DNA of 64,000 nt from Butyrivibrio sp. VCD2006 (GTDB taxonomy: Bacteria > Bacillota > Clostridia > Lachnospirales > Lachnospiraceae), in contig NZ_AUIX01000037.1 of assembly GCF_000423925.1 (NCBI RefSeq), forward strand, positions 1 to 64,000, read 5' to 3'. How positions within the stretch are numbered: position 1 is the stretch's first letter; each line of letters starts with the position of its first letter. A model generated the notes under the pieces. That model was not told the DNA's origin, made no database searches, and was given only the letters and a program-made list of their open reading frames with translations. The position numbers were made by a program, and so were the translations under genes. This document shows positions 1 through 7,142 of the stretch, one piece after another.

Positions 1-321
1 TCAGACTTCGTATGTGCATTTGGAAGCACTGGAAAACTCCGCAGAATAGAGCAAAGAATCTTATAAAACTTGGAGTTCCTAAATGGGCTGCATGGAGAAC
101 CGCATATTCAAAAGGATATGCAAGAGTCTGTCATGCATCTGATATATCCCAAGCTATAAGCAATAAGAGATTAGCCTCATTCGGACTAATCTCTATGGTA
201 GACTACTACACCAAAAGGTGTGTTACTTGTTAAGTTGATTGAACCGCCGTGTACCGAACGGTACGCACGGTGGTGTGAGAGGTCGGAATTTCTCAATTAA
301 GAGAAATTCCTCCTACTCGAT
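1..321 (+). mobile_element. 3' end of a group II intron (partial)
   Basis: The left edge of the window lies inside a group II intron. After the maturase stop codon, domain V is visible at 243-274: a nine-base stem (ACCGCCGTG with CACGGTGGT), a two-base CG bulge at 264-265, an upper stem TACC/GGTA and a GAAC loop. Domain VI follows at about 285-320 as a GGAATTTCTC/GAGAAATTCC hairpin with an unpaired A near its 3' base. The 3' splice site is placed after CTACTCGAT at about 321. Domains I-III and most of the ORF lie outside the window, so class and completeness cannot be judged. Confidence 0.88.
3..233 (+). CDS. ltrA: Group II intron reverse transcriptase/maturase, C-terminal fragment
   Basis: The reading frame is already open at base 3 (R-L-R precedes the first Met), so this is the last 76 residues of a protein that begins outside the window. 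The sequence RMCIWKHWKTPQNRAKNL followed by a Lys/Trp-rich stretch is typical of the end of maturase domain X and the DNA-binding tail of group II intron proteins. Such proteins splice their own intron RNA and copy it into new DNA sites. The stop is ten bases before the domain V RNA, the expected position for an ORF carried in domain IV. No HNH endonuclease Cys motif is visible in this tail except a final CVTC. Confidence 0.85.
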   Translation, partial: RLRMCIWKHWKTPQNRAKNLIKLGVPKWAAWRTAYSKGYARVCHASDISQAISNKRLASFGLISMVDYYTKRCVTC

Positions 322-689
322 TATTTTTTTTGCTTCATGCTTGGCTTGCTGAACATGAGCTTGGGGATGAGGCATTAAAAGCCCTTGCAGATGTTTTTCA
401 TAAAAATTCCGATACAGGTCTTTTATATGGAAGATGGGGCGGAGAGGAATTTTTACTCATTGCACCTGAAAATGTGACATATGCTGAATTTGTTGATTTG
501 CTCGAGAACATTAGAAAGCAGATTGAAGGATTATCACTTAAAAGTGGTGGGATGATTGTAAAGTTTACAATTTCCATAGGAGCAGCAACTTATAAAAAGG
601 GGATGACCTCTGAAAAACTCGTAAATTCCGCGGATGACAGGCTATATGCCGCAAAGGAGTCAGGTAGAAATAAAGTGGTTTACGAGTGA
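322..689 (+). pseudogene. GGDEF (diguanylate cyclase) domain, C-terminal part, broken by the intron
   Basis: From about residue HELGDEALK onward this is the second half of a GGDEF domain, containing the active-site motif RWGGEEFLLI, the strand FTISIGAAT and the closing helix ADDRLYAAKESGRNKVVY. Diguanylate cyclases make cyclic di-GMP from two GTP. The first half, with the DxxxFK-N-YGH metal and GTP-binding residues, is absent; the residues just before HELGD (LLHAWLAE, preceded by a T-run) do not match the family. No RxxD inhibitory site precedes GGEEF. A TTG codon at 330 could start translation but has no ribosome binding site. Either the intron interrupted the gene, or the intron landed next to an already truncated copy. 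Activity is unlikely. Confidence 0.75.
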
Positions 690-694
690 GATTT

Positions 695-704
695 TTGGTA
701 TAAT
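695..704 (+). promoter_or_regulatory. Extended -10 promoter motif
   Basis: TTGGTATAAT contains a perfect -10 box with a TG one base upstream. The same TTTGGTATAAT form recurs at 1300 and 22230. It lies about 80 bases before the small gene at 786 and probably drives it. No good -35 is visible. Confidence 0.45.
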
Positions 705-785
705 AAATATGTGCAAAAAATAGAGTGAAGATTTATCTATATGAAGATGTGTTATTGAGATTCTAAAGCATAGGAGGTAATTGAC

Positions 786-962
786 ATGACGATTATAGAT
801 AAGATTTTCGGGGAGCGCGAAGGCGTATATAAGACTCCCTCAGATGATGAGCTTCAGATGGAGCAGACCGGTACTAAGGAGAGAAAGCCTAAGGCTGAGA
901 TCTCCGAGCAGGATACAGTGGCGTTTACGGAGCGTGATAGATTCTGGGAGGGGATGAAATAA
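786..962 (+). CDS. Small acidic/charged protein of unknown function (58 aa)
   Basis: An ATG at 786 is preceded at a good distance by AGGAGGTAA, one of the strongest ribosome binding sites in the region, and opens a 58-codon frame starting MTIIDKIFGEREGVYKTP and ending RDRFWEGMK. It is rich in Glu, Lys and Asp with no hydrophobic segment, so it is expected to be soluble and cytoplasmic. A promoter-like TATAAT lies upstream and the lysine riboswitch promoter begins 12 bases after the stop, so it appears monocistronic. I do not recognise a family. Confidence 0.6.
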   Translation: MTIIDKIFGEREGVYKTPSDDELQMEQTGTKERKPKAEISEQDTVAFTERDRFWEGMK

Positions 963-974
963 TTATTTAGCACG

Positions 975-1003
975 TTGACACTGTACCGCGCTAGTGTTAT
1001 TAT
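975..1003 (+). promoter_or_regulatory. Promoter of the dapA leader
   Basis: TTGACA at 975-980, a 17-base spacer and TATTAT at 998-1003 form a near-consensus housekeeping promoter. Transcription would begin near 1010, just ahead of the lysine aptamer. Confidence 0.75.
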
Positions 1004-1024
1004 TTGTAGCAAGATTTGAATAAC

Positions 1025-1190
1025 GTAGATAGAGGTTGCGTATTTTATCAGTACGGATTCTGATGCGACAGGCGCAGGAGAGGAACCCCGAAAGGACAAT
1101 ACGCCGAAGGATGAATTCTCCTGTAGAATTTAGACCTGGGCATACAGTTAAGAGCTGTATGACTGTCATCGCAAGATGGGGAGCTATCGT
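1025..1190 (+). ncRNA. Lysine riboswitch (L box) aptamer
   Basis: The conserved L-box blocks occur in order: GATAGAGG with GCG at 1028-1040, GAGGAACCCCGAAAGG near 1079-1095, GCCGAAGG near 1103, CTGGGCATA near 1136-1144, TATGACTGTCA near 1158-1168, and GGGGAGCTATC at 1178-1188. GATAG at the start pairs with CTATC at the end to form P1. Lysine binding would favour the terminator at 1218-1251 and shut off dapA. This fits the downstream gene, the first committed enzyme of lysine/diaminopimelate synthesis. Confidence 0.9.
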
Positions 1191-1217
1191 GCTAATTTGA
1201 TCAATGTTGATTTTTGA

Positions 1218-1251
1218 AGCTAACTCTCTGTGCGATGGGAGTTAGCTTTTT
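1218..1251 (+). terminator. Riboswitch-controlled intrinsic terminator
   Basis: AGCTAACTC at 1218-1226 pairs perfectly with GAGTTAGCT at 1239-1247 and is followed by a T-run. It lies between the lysine aptamer and dapA, as expected for transcription attenuation. Confidence 0.85.
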
Positions 1252-1300
1252 CAATGCATTAAAGGATATAGCATAAAAAAGTTCTCATGATCTATCGCAT

Positions 1301-1310
1301 TTGGTATAAT
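1301..1310 (+). promoter_or_regulatory. Second promoter motif downstream of the riboswitch terminator
   Basis: TTGGTATAAT is an extended -10 element located after the terminator and 48 bases before the dapA start. If active, it would give dapA-dapB a basal, lysine-independent transcript. No clear -35 is seen. Confidence 0.4.
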
Positions 1311-1357
1311 ACTTATTCGGGATATTTTCCGGCAGTAATGAAAAGGAGACAGCTATT

Positions 1358-2242
1358 ATGGCAGTATTTAAGGGAGCAGGAGTTGCAATCGCAACACCGT
1401 TTTATGAAGATGGATCGGTTAATTACGATGAGTTCAAGAGACTGATCGATTTTCAGATTGAGAATGGAACAGACGCCATCATTGTGTGCGGCACAACAGG
1501 TGAGAGCGCTACCATGACAGAAGAGGAGCACATGGAGGTTTCCAGATTCTGTATTGAATATGTAAACAAGAGAGTGCCCGTAATTGCAGGAGCAGGCTCT
1601 AACTGCACCAAGACAGCTGTTGACCTTTCAATCGATGCAGCTAAGGCAGGAGCTGATGCGATCCTTTCCGTAACACCTTATTACAACAAGGCAACTCAGG
1701 AAGGTCTTGTGCAGCACTTTACAGCGGTTGCCAAGGCGGTTGATATTCCGATCATACTTTATAATGTGCCCAGCCGTACAGGCTGCAACATTCAGCCCGA
1801 GACAGTGGTTCGAATGTGCAAAGAGGTTGATAACATCGTTGGTATCAAGGATGCAACAGGCAACCTTGCTCAGACCTCTAAGATGATGCAGCTTGCAGAT
1901 GGATGCGTTGATCTTTATTCAGGTGAGGATGGACTTGTAGTACCGATCATGTCACTTGGCGGACTTGGTGTTATCTCTGTATTGTCAAACGTAGCACCGG
2001 CTCAGACTCATGAGATGTGTCAGAAGGCCCTGGAAGGCGATTTCGCAGCTGCAAGGAAGATTCAGCTCGATGCACTTCCGCTTGTTGATGCACTTTTCAG
2101 TGAGGTTAATCCTATCCCTGTTAAGGCAGCTCTTGAGATGATAGGCTTCAAGGCAGGCCCGCTCCGTCTTCCTCTTACAACTATCACAGAGGAGCACAGA
2201 GTGGTTCTTGAGAGAGAGCTTAAGAAGTTTCTTGGTAAGTGA
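1358..2242 (+). CDS. dapA: 4-hydroxy-tetrahydrodipicolinate synthase
   Basis: This cytoplasmic TIM-barrel aldolase condenses pyruvate with aspartate semialdehyde, the first step dedicated to diaminopimelate and lysine. The length of 294 residues is normal. Visible signatures are CGTTGESATM near residue 45, YNVPSRTGCN with the catalytic Tyr at about 135, and GIKDATGN with the Schiff-base Lys at about 164. AAGGAGAC lies at a normal distance before the ATG. It is controlled by the lysine riboswitch upstream and followed by dapB 108 bases later, so the two form a transcription unit for the cell-wall and lysine branch. Confidence 0.96.
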   Translation: MAVFKGAGVAIATPFYEDGSVNYDEFKRLIDFQIENGTDAIIVCGTTGESATMTEEEHMEVSRFCIEYVNKRVPVIAGAGSNCTKTAVDLSIDAAKAGADAILSVTPYYNKATQEGLVQHFTAVAKAVDIPIILYNVPSRTGCNIQPETVVRMCKEVDNIVGIKDATGNLAQTSKMMQLADGCVDLYSGEDGLVVPIMSLGGLGVISVLSNVAPAQTHEMCQKALEGDFAAARKIQLDALPLVDALFSEVNPIPVKAALEMIGFKAGPLRLPLTTITEEHRVVLERELKKFLGK

Positions 2243-2289
2243 AGATTAAATATGAATTTAGATCCTTATCTGGCAGGATTGATTGGCAA

Positions 2290-2339
2290 AAGCCTTCTCC
2301 TTGGGGGAGAAGGTGTCAGCGAAGCTGACGGATGAGGGG
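2290..2339 (+). repeat. Dispersed short palindromic element, copy 1
   Basis: The stretch contains two adjacent hairpins: GCCTTCTCCTTGGGGGAGAAGG (a 6-7 bp stem) and GTCAGCGAAGCTGAC, ending GGATGAGGGG. The same two-hairpin layout and the end GGATGAGGG recur at 12318-12361, and the inverse complement at 12177-12273. Here it sits between dapA and dapB and could affect mRNA stability or read-through. Confidence 0.75.
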
Positions 2340-2350
2340 ATTGGAGACGT

Positions 2351-3103
2351 ATGATTAAAGTAATTATGCATGGCTGTAACGGCAGAATGGGTCACGTTAT
2401 TGCCGATCTTGTGAATGCAGATGAAAACGTGGAGATTGTTGCAGGTGTTGACGCTTATGGCGAGAGCACCTATAGCTTCCCTGTTTTTGATTCTATAGAA
2501 AAATGTGATGTTGCTGCTGATGTGGTAATTGACTTCTCAAACGCGTCCGCAGTCGACAATCTACTTAAGGTTTGCAGTGAAAAGTCACTTCCCGTGGTAC
2601 TTTGCACCACAGGCCTTTCCGATGAACAGCTCTCTAATGTGAAGGCTACATCTGAAAAAATCGCAATTCTTAAGTCTGCTAATATGTCAGTTGGAATCAA
2701 TACCCTTATGAAGGTTCTTAAGGAGATTTCACCTGTTCTTGATGCTGCGGGCTTTGATATTGAGATTGTCGAGAAGCATCACAATCAGAAGCTTGATGCA
2801 CCCAGTGGAACAGCACTTGCGCTCGCTGATTCAGTAAATGATTCTCTTTCCGAGAAGTGCGAATATGTCTACGACAGAAGCACAAGACGCGAGAAGCGTC
2901 CTAAGAAAGAGATCGGTATTTCCGCAGTACGTGGCGGTACTATCGTGGGAGATCATGATGTTATCTTTGCAGGAACTGATGAAGTCATCACTCTTTCACA
3001 CAGAGCATATTCCAGAAGCGTTTTTGCAAAGGGTGCTATTGAAGCTGCAAAATTCCTCGCAGGAAAGCCTGCAGGAATGTATGACATGAGCGACGTGATA
3101 TAA
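2351..3103 (+). CDS. dapB: 4-hydroxy-tetrahydrodipicolinate reductase
   Basis: DapB reduces the DapA product with NAD(P)H. The 250-residue protein has the nucleotide-binding GCNGRMGHVI at residues 8-17, the VVIDFSN segment near 60, and the substrate site EKHHNQKLDAPSGTA near 141-155 with the catalytic His pair and DAPSGT loop. The start ATG follows GGGGATTGGAGACGT, part of which is the end of the palindromic repeat, so the element may contribute to the ribosome binding site. It forms an operon with dapA under the lysine riboswitch. Confidence 0.95.
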   Translation: MIKVIMHGCNGRMGHVIADLVNADENVEIVAGVDAYGESTYSFPVFDSIEKCDVAADVVIDFSNASAVDNLLKVCSEKSLPVVLCTTGLSDEQLSNVKATSEKIAILKSANMSVGINTLMKVLKEISPVLDAAGFDIEIVEKHHNQKLDAPSGTALALADSVNDSLSEKCEYVYDRSTRREKRPKKEIGISAVRGGTIVGDHDVIFAGTDEVITLSHRAYSRSVFAKGAIEAAKFLAGKPAGMYDMSDVI

Positions 3104-3175
3104 CGTAGAATTGAGAGAGCTGCTTTGTAACGGAGCAATTTGTGTTATACCAAAATAAACAATTGAGGAATACAC

Positions 3176-3952
3176 ATGAGACTTAGACCCTGTATAGACA
3201 TACATAATGGACAGGTTAAGCAGATTGTGGGCAGCAGCCTTAGAGACAAAGGTGATTCTGCAGAGGAGAACTTTGTATCGGAACAGGATGCTGCTTTTTT
3301 TGCACGACTATATAAAGAAAAAGGGCTTCGGGGCGGACACATTATTGTGCTAAACGCAGCAGACAGCCCGTACTATGAAGCATCGGTGAATCAGGCGATT
3401 TTGGCGTTAAAGGAGACCCCGGGATATCTTCAGGTCGGAGGTGGAATAACCGCTGAGAATGCCTGGAGATTCCTTGATTCAGGCGCTTCACATGTAATCG
3501 TCACAAGCTATGTCTTTAAGAATGGTGAAGTTAATTACGAGAATCTAAGGAAGCTTCGCGCTGAAGTTGGAAAAGAGCACCTGGTCCTTGACCTTAGCTG
3601 TAGGGAGCAGGATGGCAGGTATTACATAGTGACTGACAGATGGCAGAAGATGACAGGTGTCGAGGTAAACGAGAATACGCTGAATGAGTTCTCTGATTAC
3701 TGCGATGAATTCCTGGTTCACGCTGTTGATGTTGAAGGAAAACAGTCAGGCATAGAAACAGAGGTTGCTTCTATTTTGGGAGACTGGGGAAAAATTCCTA
3801 TCACCTATGCCGGCGGAGTTCATAGCTTCGATGATCTTAAGGAGCTAAGAAGCTTTGGAGGCGGCAAACTTGATGTTACCGTCGGAAGTGCACTTGATAT
3901 TTTTGGCGGGAACATGGCGATTGACGATATAATTGCAGAATGTAAAAAATAA
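3176..3952 (+). CDS. hisA: Phosphoribosylformimino-AICAR-P isomerase, eukaryotic (His6) type
   Basis: The 258-residue protein performs the Amadori isomerisation of ProFAR to PRFAR in histidine synthesis. It matches the fungal/plant form rather than the usual bacterial HisA: CIDIHNGQVKQIVG at 6-19, NFVSEQDAAFFARLY near 38-52, LQVGGGI near 87, VIVTSYVF near 108, LVLDLSCR near 133, FLVHAVDVEGKQ near 184 and TVGSALDIFGGN near the end, each with a direct counterpart in yeast His6 as I remember it. The catalytic acids are the Asp in CIDIH and the Asp in HAVDVEG. No other his gene is nearby; it is placed 72 bases after dapB, so it may be co-transcribed with the dap genes. Confidence 0.88.
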   Translation: MRLRPCIDIHNGQVKQIVGSSLRDKGDSAEENFVSEQDAAFFARLYKEKGLRGGHIIVLNAADSPYYEASVNQAILALKETPGYLQVGGGITAENAWRFLDSGASHVIVTSYVFKNGEVNYENLRKLRAEVGKEHLVLDLSCREQDGRYYIVTDRWQKMTGVEVNENTLNEFSDYCDEFLVHAVDVEGKQSGIETEVASILGDWGKIPITYAGGVHSFDDLKELRSFGGGKLDVTVGSALDIFGGNMAIDDIIAECKK

Positions 3953-3965
3953 TGAGTTTTCAGGA

Positions 3966-3994
3966 AGGGCGGCCATTTGAGGCTGCTCTTTTTA
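3966..3994 (+). terminator. Intrinsic terminator after hisA
   Basis: AGGGCGGCC at 3966-3974 pairs with GGCTGCTCT at 3981-3989 (with G-U pairs) around a six-base loop, followed by TTTTATT. It closes the dapA-dapB-hisA unit. Confidence 0.75.
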
Positions 3995-4123
3995 TTGCTT
4001 TCCAAGGAAAAATAAAGAGTTGAAATACAATCATAAAAGAGTTATATTGTGTATACATGGCTTTAAAATATGATTACAGAAAACATATTGTTTTTTCACA
4101 TGTTTCTTGGAGGGTAAAAGGAA

Positions 4124-7048
4124 ATGCACAAATTTTCATTAAGTCGAGCTGCATTATTAGGTGCTTTGGTGATAACGGCGTTCTCAGTTACCGGAAATGG
4201 GAAGGCTGTCGCAAAAGCAGCTACTGATTCCGGTGAATATGTTATCACATCTGAGAATGAATCATCTACGGTTGCATCAAAAATCAGCGAAGAAGAAGCG
4301 TTGGAAGGCTTTATGCTTAAAGGCGCAAAATCTAAAAATTCTCCCAGAGTCAGAAACAGCAACAGAAGAACTTCTCTAAGAGGCCTTAATGTAGAGTTGT
4401 ATGATGAGGTAAAAAAGGCTGCGACCGAAATTGCAAATGGTAATAGAAGTTCAAGTGAGGTTACAGTTACCATAAATGTTAAGGAGCTTCTTGGCTCTGA
4501 GTGGAAGGATAGGTACACGGCTGCTGATCTTGGAGTAAGTACTCTTTTTGGTTCTAACAAGGAACTTACTGACGCAGCTAATACTGCACTTTGCAATCTT
4601 GTTCCTTATGATCCAAGCTTGATAGTTGGCGCAGTGGTTACCGATAATCCCTATGAGTTTTACTGGTTTGGCAACCGTTTTTCATATTCGAGTGGTGTTC
4701 CTTTTAGTTACGACTATTCATACTCCTATATCCACATTTATGAAGAGGTTGATATAGAAATTTCTTTGTGCGTTTCTGCAAATTACAGCGTAAGCGGTCA
4801 GGAAGGAACATTTTCGGTTGATACAAACAAATGTAAAGCTGTTGTGAGTGCCGCAAATAACGCTAACAGTATAATCGCTGCAAATGCATCAAAGAGTGAT
4901 TATGAAAAGCTTAAGGCCTACAACGATGCCATATGTGAGCTCAACGAGTACAACGATTATGCAGCAAAGAACAAAATACCATATGGCAATCCCTGGCAGA
5001 TGATATATGTGTTTGATGGCGATCCGACAACAAATGTTGTATGTGAGGGTTATTCAAAGGCATTTAAATACCTCTGCGACGGAAGTACCTTTAGCAGTAA
5101 TCTGATTGAATGCTATACGATTACAGGAGAATTATTAGGTTCTTCAGGTTCCGGCGGACACATGTGGAATCATGTAAGAATGGATGACGGAAAATATTAT
5201 CTTGTTGATGTCACCAATAATGACACAGGAAGTGTCGGATATCCGTACAAGCTGTTTTTGACAGGCTTAACTGAGATACAAGCTTCATCTCAATACCATA
5301 ATTATACACTGGGAGTAGGCTATTTCTATGACTCCAATACCAGAAGCTTATATACAGCAAAGGAATTGGCTCTTTCAGCTACCGACTATCAGGTACCTTC
5401 AAATGATGAGAATCAGAATGAAGCACTTTCATATGAAATTGAGTTTAGGCCGACTTTTCCAGGTGGAATCATAAAGCAGGGAGAGGACATGGAGCTTGTC
5501 TTTGATCTTATGGATGATGATGGAAAAGGGCATTATCAGGAGCTTAAAGACAATATTGAATGGAAATGGGAATGGATAGGAGATGTACCTTTTAGCTACG
5601 CAACAGGCAATCCTATGCAGATCTCTAATACAGGTAGCACTCCGGTAGGAGATTATACAACAAGGCTTTATGTATATCTGAAAGACAATGGAGTGGAGCG
5701 ACTTATAGATTCCGCTGAATTTGTTGTTACGGTACAGGCTGCCCAGACTCAGGAACAGACTACGCCAAGCACAGGCGGAGACCAGAATCCACCGGCAAAT
5801 GATCCAGATACGCAAGGCGGAACAACAGATCCGAATACAGATGAGGGTCAGAATCCTCCGGCAAATGATCCAGATACGCAAGGTGGAACAACAGATCCGA
5901 ATACAGATGCTGGTCAGAACCCTCCGGCAAATGATCCAGATACACAAGGCGGAACGACAGATCCGAATACAGACGGAGGTCAGAATCCTCCGGCAAATGA
6001 TCCAGATACGCAAGGCGGAACAACAGATCCGAATACAGATGTTGGTCAGAACCCTCCGGCAAATGATCCAGATACGCAAGGTGGAACAACAGATCCGAAT
6101 ACAGATGAGGGTCAGAATCCTCCTGCAAATGATCCAGATACACAAGGCGGAACGACAGATCCGAATACAGATGCTGACCAGACTCCACCGGCAAATGATC
6201 CAGATACGCAAGGCGGAACAACAGATCCGAATACAGATGAGGGTCAGAATCCTCCTGCAAATGATCCAGATACACAAGGTGGAACAACAGATCCGAATAT
6301 AGATGAGGGTCAGAATCCTCCTGCAAATGATCCAGATACACAAGGTGGAACAACAGATCCGAATACAGAAGAGAGTCAGAATCCTTCTGTAACCAATCCA
6401 AGCACTGAAGAGGAACAGACTACACCGACTACACCTGTAACCAATCCAAGCACAGAGGAAGGTCAGAACACTCCTGCAACCGATCCTGCAGCCGCTGAAG
6501 AGCAGAGCACACCTGCCGTACAGCCCAGCCAGAATCAGGACAGTACCACTGATAATACTCCGATAAATACAACTGAGGAAACTCCTACTCAAAATACAGA
6601 GGATGTACTTCCTCCTGATGGCAAGATCACAGCAGGCAATGTAGATGTTCAGGTAAATGCTTCCGGAAATGCTACAGTAGCCAAAGAAACCGATAAGAGC
6701 GTAAAGAAGGTTTCAATCGGAAGTACTGTAGAATACAACGGACAGGTATTTAAGGTTACAGCAATTGAAGCAAATGCCTACAAGAACTGTAAGAATCTTA
6801 CATCAGTAAATCTCGGATCCAATCTCGAGAAGATAGCAAGCGGTGCATTTAAGGGATGTAAGAACCTTAAGAAAATCACTATTAAAGCCAATAATCTTAA
6901 GTCTGTAGGAAGCGGAAGCTTCAAGGGAATTAAGAAGGGCTGCAAGATAACAATTACCTGTAAGGATAAAAAGAAGTACGATAAGCTTGTAAAGATGTTT
7001 AAAAAGGCCGGAGCAAAGAATGCCAAATTTGTATTCAAAAAAGGCTGA
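4124..7048 (+). CDS. Large secreted transglutaminase-like protein with Pro/Thr repeats and LRR tail
   Basis: The 974-residue protein starts with a signal peptide (KFSLSRAALLGALVITAF, cleavage near AKA). Residues about 270-400 form a transglutaminase-like cysteine peptidase core: Cys307 in VVCEGYSKAF, His346 in GGHMWNHV and Asp362 in YLVDVTNND give the Cys-His-Asp triad. An Ig-like stretch follows (about 430-540), then nine 22-residue repeats of the type NPPANDPDTQGGTTDPNTD (553-750), a further TPT-rich linker, and a BspA-type leucine-rich region from about 870 to the end with a Lys-rich tail. There is no LPXTG anchor, so it may be released or bind the wall through the basic tail. It is monocistronic between two terminators. 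Substrate unknown. Confidence 0.82.
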   Translation: MHKFSLSRAALLGALVITAFSVTGNGKAVAKAATDSGEYVITSENESSTVASKISEEEALEGFMLKGAKSKNSPRVRNSNRRTSLRGLNVELYDEVKKAATEIANGNRSSSEVTVTINVKELLGSEWKDRYTAADLGVSTLFGSNKELTDAANTALCNLVPYDPSLIVGAVVTDNPYEFYWFGNRFSYSSGVPFSYDYSYSYIHIYEEVDIEISLCVSANYSVSGQEGTFSVDTNKCKAVVSAANNANSIIAANASKSDYEKLKAYNDAICELNEYNDYAAKNKIPYGNPWQMIYVFDGDPTTNVVCEGYSKAFKYLCDGSTFSSNLIECYTITGELLGSSGSGGHMWNHVRMDDGKYYLVDVTNNDTGSVGYPYKLFLTGLTEIQASSQYHNYTLGVGYFYDSNTRSLYTAKELALSATDYQVPSNDENQNEALSYEIEFRPTFPGGIIKQGEDMELVFDLMDDDGKGHYQELKDNIEWKWEWIGDVPFSYATGNPMQISNTGSTPVGDYTTRLYVYLKDNGVERLIDSAEFVVTVQAAQTQEQTTPSTGGDQNPPANDPDTQGGTTDPNTDEGQNPPANDPDTQGGTTDPNTDAGQNPPANDPDTQGGTTDPNTDGGQNPPANDPDTQGGTTDPNTDVGQNPPANDPDTQGGTTDPNTDEGQNPPANDPDTQGGTTDPNTDADQTPPANDPDTQGGTTDPNTDEGQNPPANDPDTQGGTTDPNIDEGQNPPANDPDTQGGTTDPNTEESQNPSVTNPSTEEEQTTPTTPVTNPSTEEGQNTPATDPAAAEEQSTPAVQPSQNQDSTTDNTPINTTEETPTQNTEDVLPPDGKITAGNVDVQVNASGNATVAKETDKSVKKVSIGSTVEYNGQVFKVTAIEANAYKNCKNLTSVNLGSNLEKIASGAFKGCKNLKKITIKANNLKSVGSGSFKGIKKGCKITITCKDKKKYDKLVKMFKKAGAKNAKFVFKKG
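5780..6373 (+). repeat. Nine tandem 66-bp repeats inside the secreted protein gene
   Basis: Nine near-identical 66-base units encode a 22-residue acidic Pro/Thr/Gly-rich repeat that varies mainly at its last residue (E, A, G, V, E, A, E, E, E). The high DNA identity indicates recent amplification and likely length variation between strains. The period is divisible by three, so spurious ORFs stay open in other frames on both strands. Confidence 0.95.
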
Positions 7049-7073
7049 TACAGCTCCTGAATGAACATAATAA

Positions 7074-7117
7074 AACAGATCCATGGTTTTGAATATTCCA
7101 CGGATCTGTTTTTTTAT
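7074..7117. terminator. Intrinsic terminator, possibly bidirectional
   Basis: AACAGATCCATGG pairs with CCACGGATCTGTT (one mismatch), followed by a run of seven Ts on the + strand and preceded by an A-rich tract. It separates convergent genes ending at 7048 (+) and 7143 (-). Confidence 0.8.
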
Positions 7118-7142
7118 TTGGAGAAAAGATTTTTTAATTAAA

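Noticed and set aside
854..1169. Two minus-strand ORFs over the lysine riboswitch
   Set aside because: The DNA is explained by the structured aptamer, promoter and the small gene at 786; the ORFs have no start signals.
5429..6592. Long ORFs on the minus strand and in the other plus frames across the 66-bp repeats
   Set aside because: The repeat length is a multiple of three, so stop-free frames repeat with it. Products are unnatural Cys/Ile/Arg-rich strings with no ribosome binding site, and they overlap a well-supported secreted protein.
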